DNA of 64,000 nt, from positions 248,001-312,000 of the forward strand of contig NZ_FMVF01000004.1 in NCBI RefSeq assembly GCF_900101895.1. The letters are read 5' to 3'. This document shows positions 60,164 to 64,000 of this stretch, in pieces (the stretch's first letter is position 1; each line of letters starts with the position of its first letter). The translations under genes and the position numbers were made by a program. The notes beneath the pieces were generated by a model. That model was not told where the DNA came from and made no database searches. It saw nothing but the letters and a program-made list of their open reading frames with translations. Source of the stretch: Flavobacterium caeni. Lineage in GTDB: Bacteria > Bacteroidota > Bacteroidia > Flavobacteriales > Flavobacteriaceae.

Positions 60164-61348
60164 ATGATTAAGACTTATATCGACTGGAATGTTATGACGG
60201 GGATGAAAAATGGTCATTTCCCTGAACTAACAGAAATCTTTGAAAACCGGGAAAAATTTCTCCTGGTCTATTCTACTTCCCACATTGGCGATATCCTTGC
60301 AAATTATTCCGAGGACGAAGAGCAAAAAGCAAGAATCCGCGAGGATTTGGATTACATTACACACTTGACAAATAATCTTTGTTTGGCTAATGATTCTAAA
60401 CAAGTTAACCTCGATTACTTCGATCCGCATGAGTTACTACAAGATCGTCTTGACGAGGCTCATATTTTCACTGATTTCAGTCTTGACAACTTATTCAAAC
60501 CAGTTGCGGGCGACGATCAATTTAATTCAATTATTGAATCCTACAAAGCAATTTTGAAGAGTTTGAACTTGGATGTTGTCCTGAAACAAGCGTTTGAACA
60601 ACCTGAATCTGCCGAAGTTATGGACAAACTGTTTCCGGGGTTTCGCGAAGACCAAACGTTCGAAGGGCTTATCAAAAGTTTTGGAAAGATGTACAACAAT
60701 ATGAATGACACGGAAGACTACAAACATCTTCGTGAAATGGTTCAGAAGATCGGTGTAAATAGTAGTCATTTCAGTCCCGGAAAGAATCCGTTCGAACTTA
60801 TTGAAAGCGCGTACAGTAAAACAGGCATCGATGCGGAGAAATATCTTCAAAATGGAAAAAATGCGCCCGTATGGTTTGATGAGATTACGAATGAATATTT
60901 GAAACTGGACTTACACGGTTTCAAGGCGGATAAAATAAAAGTCACCCAAAAAGAAAAGAACACCTTTCGGAATATGACTGAAGATGCCTTTCACTCTGCT
61001 TTCGCGTCACGGTGTGAATTTTACATTACGAGTGATGACCGAAACTATCAAAAGACAAGGGCAGTTTTTGAAAAATTAGGGATTTTCACGAAAGTTTTCA
61101 AGCCGCACGAGTTTATCGAGTATTACCGACGGTTTTTAAACATCCATACCTTTGAAGGCCATTACGAAAGTGCTTTAGATGTATTGAGAACCGGGGAAGA
61201 TTTTCATGAATTGGTAAACGACGACGGTTCCCGCTTCGGGCTATGGTTGTTCGCGCCGCCATCAGCGCCGAAGTGGGGCAACACAACTACCAAGACAATC
61301 CCGAATTTGCGATCGAGAAGGCCAAGGCGGTCATCGATGGTGCCATAG
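60164..61348 (+). CDS. PIN-like domain protein with a chimeric C-terminal tail
   Basis: 394 residues as read. IKTYIDWNVMTGMK at the N-terminus (Asp 6) and FHSAFASRCEFYITSDDRNY then QKTRAVFEKLGIF near residues 280-310 form the acidic frame of a PIN-like nuclease fold (first-strand Asp; later TSDD). The middle is an alpha-helical insertion. From about residue 357 (GLWLFAPPSAPKWGN) the frame runs out of phase through glycoside hydrolase DNA, so the native tail has been replaced. Any ribonuclease or toxin role is inference. Confidence 0.6.
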   Translation: MIKTYIDWNVMTGMKNGHFPELTEIFENREKFLLVYSTSHIGDILANYSEDEEQKARIREDLDYITHLTNNLCLANDSKQVNLDYFDPHELLQDRLDEAHIFTDFSLDNLFKPVAGDDQFNSIIESYKAILKSLNLDVVLKQAFEQPESAEVMDKLFPGFREDQTFEGLIKSFGKMYNNMNDTEDYKHLREMVQKIGVNSSHFSPGKNPFELIESAYSKTGIDAEKYLQNGKNAPVWFDEITNEYLKLDLHGFKADKIKVTQKEKNTFRNMTEDAFHSAFASRCEFYITSDDRNYQKTRAVFEKLGIFTKVFKPHEFIEYYRRFLNIHTFEGHYESALDVLRTGEDFHELVNDDGSRFGLWLFAPPSAPKWGNTTTKTIPNLRSRRPRRSSMVP

Positions 61349-61974
61349 CCGCCGATATCTATGTGGTGGTCGACTGGCACAGCCACAACATCAACCTCGA
61401 AAACGCGCGTCGTTTTTTTGACGTCATCGCAAAAACCTATGCCGGAAAGCCGAATATAATCTACGAGGTTTTCAATGAGCCCGACGACGAGTCCTGGCCC
61501 GAAGTGAAAGCCTATGCCCAGGAGATCATCAAAACCATCCGCCGACACGATCCCAAAAATGTCATCTTGGTAGGATGCCCGCGTTGGGACCAGGACATCC
61601 ATTTGCCTGCCGCCGATCCGATCACGGGGGAAATCAACCTCATGTACACCATGCATTTTTATGCCGCGACGCACGGCAAGTGGCTCAGGGACCGTACCGA
61701 CGAAGCCATCGCAAAAGGTCTTCCCGTTTTCATTTCGGAATCGGCTGGGATGGAAGCCACGGGCGACGGACCGATCGATCCCAAGGCGTGGCAGGACTAC
61801 ATCGATTGGATCCAGCAAAAAGGACTAAGCTGGATCACTTGGTCTGTTTCGGATAAGGATGAGACCTGTTCCATGCTCAAGCCATCGGCTGCGTCTTCGG
61901 GCAACTGGAAAGACGACGATTTAAAGGAAAGCGGGAAATTGATCCGCGGTTATTTGCGTCAACTGAACCAATAA
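61237..61974 (+). pseudogene. Glycoside hydrolase family 5 (cellulase-like), 5' half missing
   Basis: From about 61237 the frame reads MVVRAAISAEVGQHNYQD, an internal part of GH5, then DIYVVVDWHSHNIN, NIIYEVFNEPDDESW (acid/base Glu), YTMHFYAATHGKW and LPVFISESAGMEATGDGP (nucleophile Glu), and ends normally. Signal peptide and the first barrel strands are absent, and the upstream DNA belongs to the PIN-like gene. Both catalytic Glu remain but the barrel cannot close, so it is very probably inactive. A GTG/ATG start here would give a 243-residue product. Confidence 0.8.
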
Positions 61975-62021
61975 CACTTTTATTTCGAATAAAACGATGG
62001 GCCGCACGTGTCCCGAAAGAA

Positions 62022-62045
62022 AAACGCCACCCGAAGGCGACGTTT
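62022..62045 (-). terminator. Terminator after the DOMON/T9SS gene
   Basis: On the minus strand AACGTCGCC, TTCG loop and GGTGGCGTT followed by TTTCTTTC. Confidence 0.7.
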
Positions 62046-62072
62046 CCTAAAATGTTTCATGTTTTTGGGGGC

Positions 62073-62843
62073 TTATTCCACGAGCAAAGTCTTGGTGGCA
62101 TTCCCGTAATCGGTACGCAAAACCACGAGGTAAGAACCCGTGAGCAATCCATTGGTTTGGATGGTGCCTTCGGTGGCCGTGACGGCTTGGTTTTTGACCA
62201 CGCGCCCGAGGTTGTCGTATATTTTTACGGTACCCGATGCAATGCCCGACGGTAATTCTACAGTAACCGATCCGCTGGCCGGGTTCGGGAACAACTTGAA
62301 CGAATCAACTTCAAACTTTTCAGCACCCAACGTCAAATTGGTCATCATTTGGCCACAGCTGTTGGCGCCATGGTATCCGATGGTCGTGCTGCCTTGCCTC
62401 CTAGCATACACGATGTTGAGCGATTGGGCCGACGCGGTAAACACATAGTCGTCTGCATCGCCCGTGTCCCTGGCGCGCGTGGCCACCACCGTACGTACGC
62501 CGCCGGCTTGCGTGTTCGACGTCACGGTCCAGTCTTGTTGCGCGTCCATGGTGGGGGTGGTGCCAAAGCCCGCAAAATGGCGGTCGGTCATCGACGTCCC
62601 GTTAAAGATCAGTACATCGCCCGATTCGGCCATCGACGTATTGTCGAAGCCAATGCCGAGCCATGAAGTTGATGGGCCTATCAAGGTGAGTTGTACGGTG
62701 CTTGCATCGACATCGATCTTTGCCGAATAGTCCAGCGGTGTTCCGTTGTTGGCGTCCAGCGCAAGTGTTCCTGTGGTGTAGCTTTGTGCGGCAAGTGTTG
62801 CTCCAAACAGCAAAGCGGTAGCAGTAAAAGTAGTTTTTTTCAT
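62073..62843 (-). CDS. DOMON-like secreted protein with T9SS type A sorting domain
   Basis: 256 residues. Signal peptide (FTATALLFGATLAAQ), then a DOMON-like beta-sandwich (about 20-165) with WLGIGFDNTSMAESGDVLIF and QDWTVTSNTQAGG..TVVATRARDTG, a fold that binds haem or sugars. The C-terminal T9SS domain (about 183-256) contains LFPNPASGSVTVELP, VKIYDNLGRVV and LLTGSYLVVLR. Exported by T9SS. It follows the ankyrin gene by 6 bases, so they are co-transcribed. Confidence 0.82.
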   Translation of the reverse strand: MKKTTFTATALLFGATLAAQSYTTGTLALDANNGTPLDYSAKIDVDASTVQLTLIGPSTSWLGIGFDNTSMAESGDVLIFNGTSMTDRHFAGFGTTPTMDAQQDWTVTSNTQAGGVRTVVATRARDTGDADDYVFTASAQSLNIVYARRQGSTTIGYHGANSCGQMMTNLTLGAEKFEVDSFKLFPNPASGSVTVELPSGIASGTVKIYDNLGRVVKNQAVTATEGTIQTNGLLTGSYLVVLRTDYGNATKTLLVE

Positions 62844-62849
62844 GGTGTT

Positions 62850-63377
62850 TTATTTTGTTTTGAGAATTTGAATGAGTTGGTCGTCGTCGGCCAGAATGGC
62901 GTAGTCGGTGGCAGAGTTGCCTCGTTTGTCCTTTGTCGTGGCGTTTGCACCCGCCTTCACCAGCAATGTGGCGGCCTGGTGGTTCTTGAACGTGGCGGCA
63001 TAAATCAATGCTGTCGTGCCGTTTCCGTCGGCCAGGTTGGGATCGGCTTTGTGGTCGAGCAGGTATTCGATGACTTCGAGGTTGTTTTTGGCCACGGCCG
63101 CCATAAGCGCTGTTCCCATACCGCTCATGTAGTTGATGTCGCATCCGTTGTCGACCAGGAATTTGGCCATTGGATTGTTGCCGCGGTAACTGGCCAGGAT
63201 GAGCGCCGAATAACCATCGGCGTTGATGGCGTCGAACGCATTGGGGTTTTCGGTCAAAACCGCTTTGGCTTGGTTGATGGTTCCTTTTCGGGCGATGTCG
63301 AAAACATCGGCTGTATTTTGTGCGACCAGCGCTTGGCAACAGGCCACCGACAAAAAGAGAATAAAATGTTGCATCAT
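62850..63377 (-). CDS. Secreted ankyrin-repeat protein
   Basis: 175 residues from 63377 (or the adjacent ATG at 63374); the longer frame adds residues in front of the signal peptide (FILFLSVACCQALVAQ). Four to five ankyrin repeats follow, e.g. DAINADGYSALILASYRG, GMGTALMAAVAKNNLEVIEY and DGNGTTALIYAATFKNHQAA. A protein-binding role in the periplasm is likely; its partner may be the DOMON protein encoded directly downstream. Confidence 0.85.
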   Translation of the reverse strand: MMQHFILFLSVACCQALVAQNTADVFDIARKGTINQAKAVLTENPNAFDAINADGYSALILASYRGNNPMAKFLVDNGCDINYMSGMGTALMAAVAKNNLEVIEYLLDHKADPNLADGNGTTALIYAATFKNHQAATLLVKAGANATTKDKRGNSATDYAILADDDQLIQILKTK

Positions 63378-63438
63378 GTGTTTTGTTAGAATTAATTGCT
63401 GGATGGGCAAAATGCAATAGGGTTGCGTAAAACACATG

Positions 63439-63472
63439 AAAAAAGAATGCGCAGGCCCAAACCCACGCATTC
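63439..63472 (-). terminator. Terminator after the carbohydrate-binding T9SS gene
   Basis: GAATGCG (63445-63451) and CGCATTC (63466-63472) pair, with six T on the minus strand behind the stem. The rest of the 250-base gap (63378-63628) shows no gene. Confidence 0.65.
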
Positions 63473-63628
63473 CAAGCAACCTAATTTCTAAATAATTACA
63501 ACTAAATCCTATCCTTCAAGGCCAACCAATCCAAACACGGGACGGATGCAAAGACCACACCAGCGGCGCATCCGCGTCCCGAGCAGGATTCAACAAAAAC
63601 GAATGTTGTTTGGTTTCAAGCCGTTATT

Positions 63629-64000
63629 TTATTTGACGATTAATTTTTTTACACTTCTTTGGTTTCCAGACCGTACCTCGAGCAAATAAACCCCTGCCGA
63701 AAGGCTACTTATGTTGAGCTCGTTGGTATGGGCGCGATCCATGATCCGTTGCCCCACCAAGCCGTAGATTGCGACGTGGTCGATTGTTTGCGCCGATTCG
63801 ATGCGAAGTATTCCCGATGCCGGATTGACAAACGAAAAAGGTACTTCCTGCGATTGGTTTTCGGTAGCCAACGCACAATCGTCGCCCACCACATACGAAA
63901 GGTATTGGGTTACCGACATGCCGCCCGCATAGGCAAATTTGACCGCATAGTTGATCGTTGCACCCGGCGTTTGTCCCGTAAGCGTTTGGCTGAACGTTTG
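63629..64000 (-). CDS. T9SS type A cargo protein with carbohydrate-binding-type module (5' part outside window)
   Basis: The frame is open to the window edge; 123 residues are visible. QTFSQTLTGQTPGATINYAV then KFAYAGGMSVTQYLSYVVG and DDC resemble the module found next to T9SS domains in flavobacterial glucanases. The end is a type A sorting domain (IYGLVGQRIMDRA, ISSLSAGVYLLEVRSGNQ, KLIVK). Probably a secreted polysaccharide-degrading enzyme; together with the broken GH5 gene 1.7 kb away it hints at a former polysaccharide-use locus. Confidence 0.75.
   Translation of the reverse strand, partial: QTFSQTLTGQTPGATINYAVKFAYAGGMSVTQYLSYVVGDDCALATENQSQEVPFSFVNPASGILRIESAQTIDHVAIYGLVGQRIMDRAHTNELNISSLSAGVYLLEVRSGNQRSVKKLIVK

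Larger units (their letters stand above)
44008..61236. mobile_element. Putative genomic island carrying arsenic and copper resistance
   Basis: The segment starts at the 3' end of tRNA-Ser and ends inside a glycoside hydrolase gene. It is more AT-rich than both flanks and holds excisionase-like, phage-type replication and XRE regulator genes followed by metal-resistance operons. I found no integrase, transposase or repeat of the tRNA end at the right border, so its exact limits and mechanism are inferred only. Confidence 0.55.

Noticed and set aside
43990..61240. A repeat of the tRNA-Ser 3' end as right attachment site of the island
   Set aside because: I scanned the right border for the sequence TTCGAATCCCTTCC and found no match, so no att site is annotated.

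Overview
The window is a chromosomal segment of a member of the Bacteroidota, most likely a Flavobacteriaceae species close to Flavobacterium. The signs are a complete 14-gene nuo cluster with a shortened NuoG, several secreted proteins with type IX secretion (T9SS) type A C-terminal domains, and promoters of the flavobacterial TTG-N17..23-TAnnTTTG type (the -7 box TAnnTTTG occurs before many genes). No database search was possible; all assignments come from reading the translations and motifs.

Layout. 1-606: end of a cupin gene and a small secreted metal-binding protein. 674-13977 (minus): respiratory complex I, nuoA to nuoN in standard order, read from one recognisable promoter at 14010-14039. 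Several nuo intergenic gaps carry short repetitive hairpin-forming elements. 14253-16335 (minus): cold-shock protein and aspS. 16336-16906: no intact gene, but two inverted copies of a REP-like element around the last codons of a lost T9SS cargo gene. 17323-23549 (minus): tetR-tolC-mfp-RND efflux operon with an operator overlapping its promoter. 23706-25050 (plus): polyprenyl synthase and a small conserved protein. 25090-31663 (minus): DUF5686-type and permuted-papain-like proteins, a secreted protein, a serine hydrolase, a lipoprotein and an outer-membrane protein. 31780-36088 (plus): sucA and odhB, the 2-oxoglutarate dehydrogenase E1 and E2 subunits. 36150-39927 (minus): two T9SS cargo genes and an aspartyl protease. 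40022-44007 (plus): tatD, an acyltransferase, asparaginase, glutamyl-Q tRNA(Asp) synthetase and tRNA-Ser(GGA).

44008 to about 61236 is visibly more AT-rich and looks like an acquired island. It starts right after tRNA-Ser with an unknown gene, an excisionase-like HTH gene and a phage/plasmid-type replication protein. It then carries an arsenic operon (arsR, DUF6428, arsC-like, ACR3, metallophosphoesterase) and a long copper operon: multicopper oxidase, CopA ATPase, DUF305, metal-binding lipoprotein, HMA-MauE fusion, AraC regulator with a CxxC head, DUF3347 and a Cys-rich secreted protein. The island ends at a PIN-like gene whose tail runs into a GH5 glycoside hydrolase gene lacking its 5' half. 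62073-64000 (minus) returns to core-like DNA with a DOMON/T9SS protein, an ankyrin protein and the end of a carbohydrate-binding T9SS protein.

The most unusual observation is that two separate loci (30464-31171 and 37029-39546) have the same build: a single gene lies between two direct copies of the 3' end of the gene upstream of it (49 bp with 2 mismatches; 65 bp identical). Neither has a visible integrase or transposase. In the second case the repeat also carries promoter elements.
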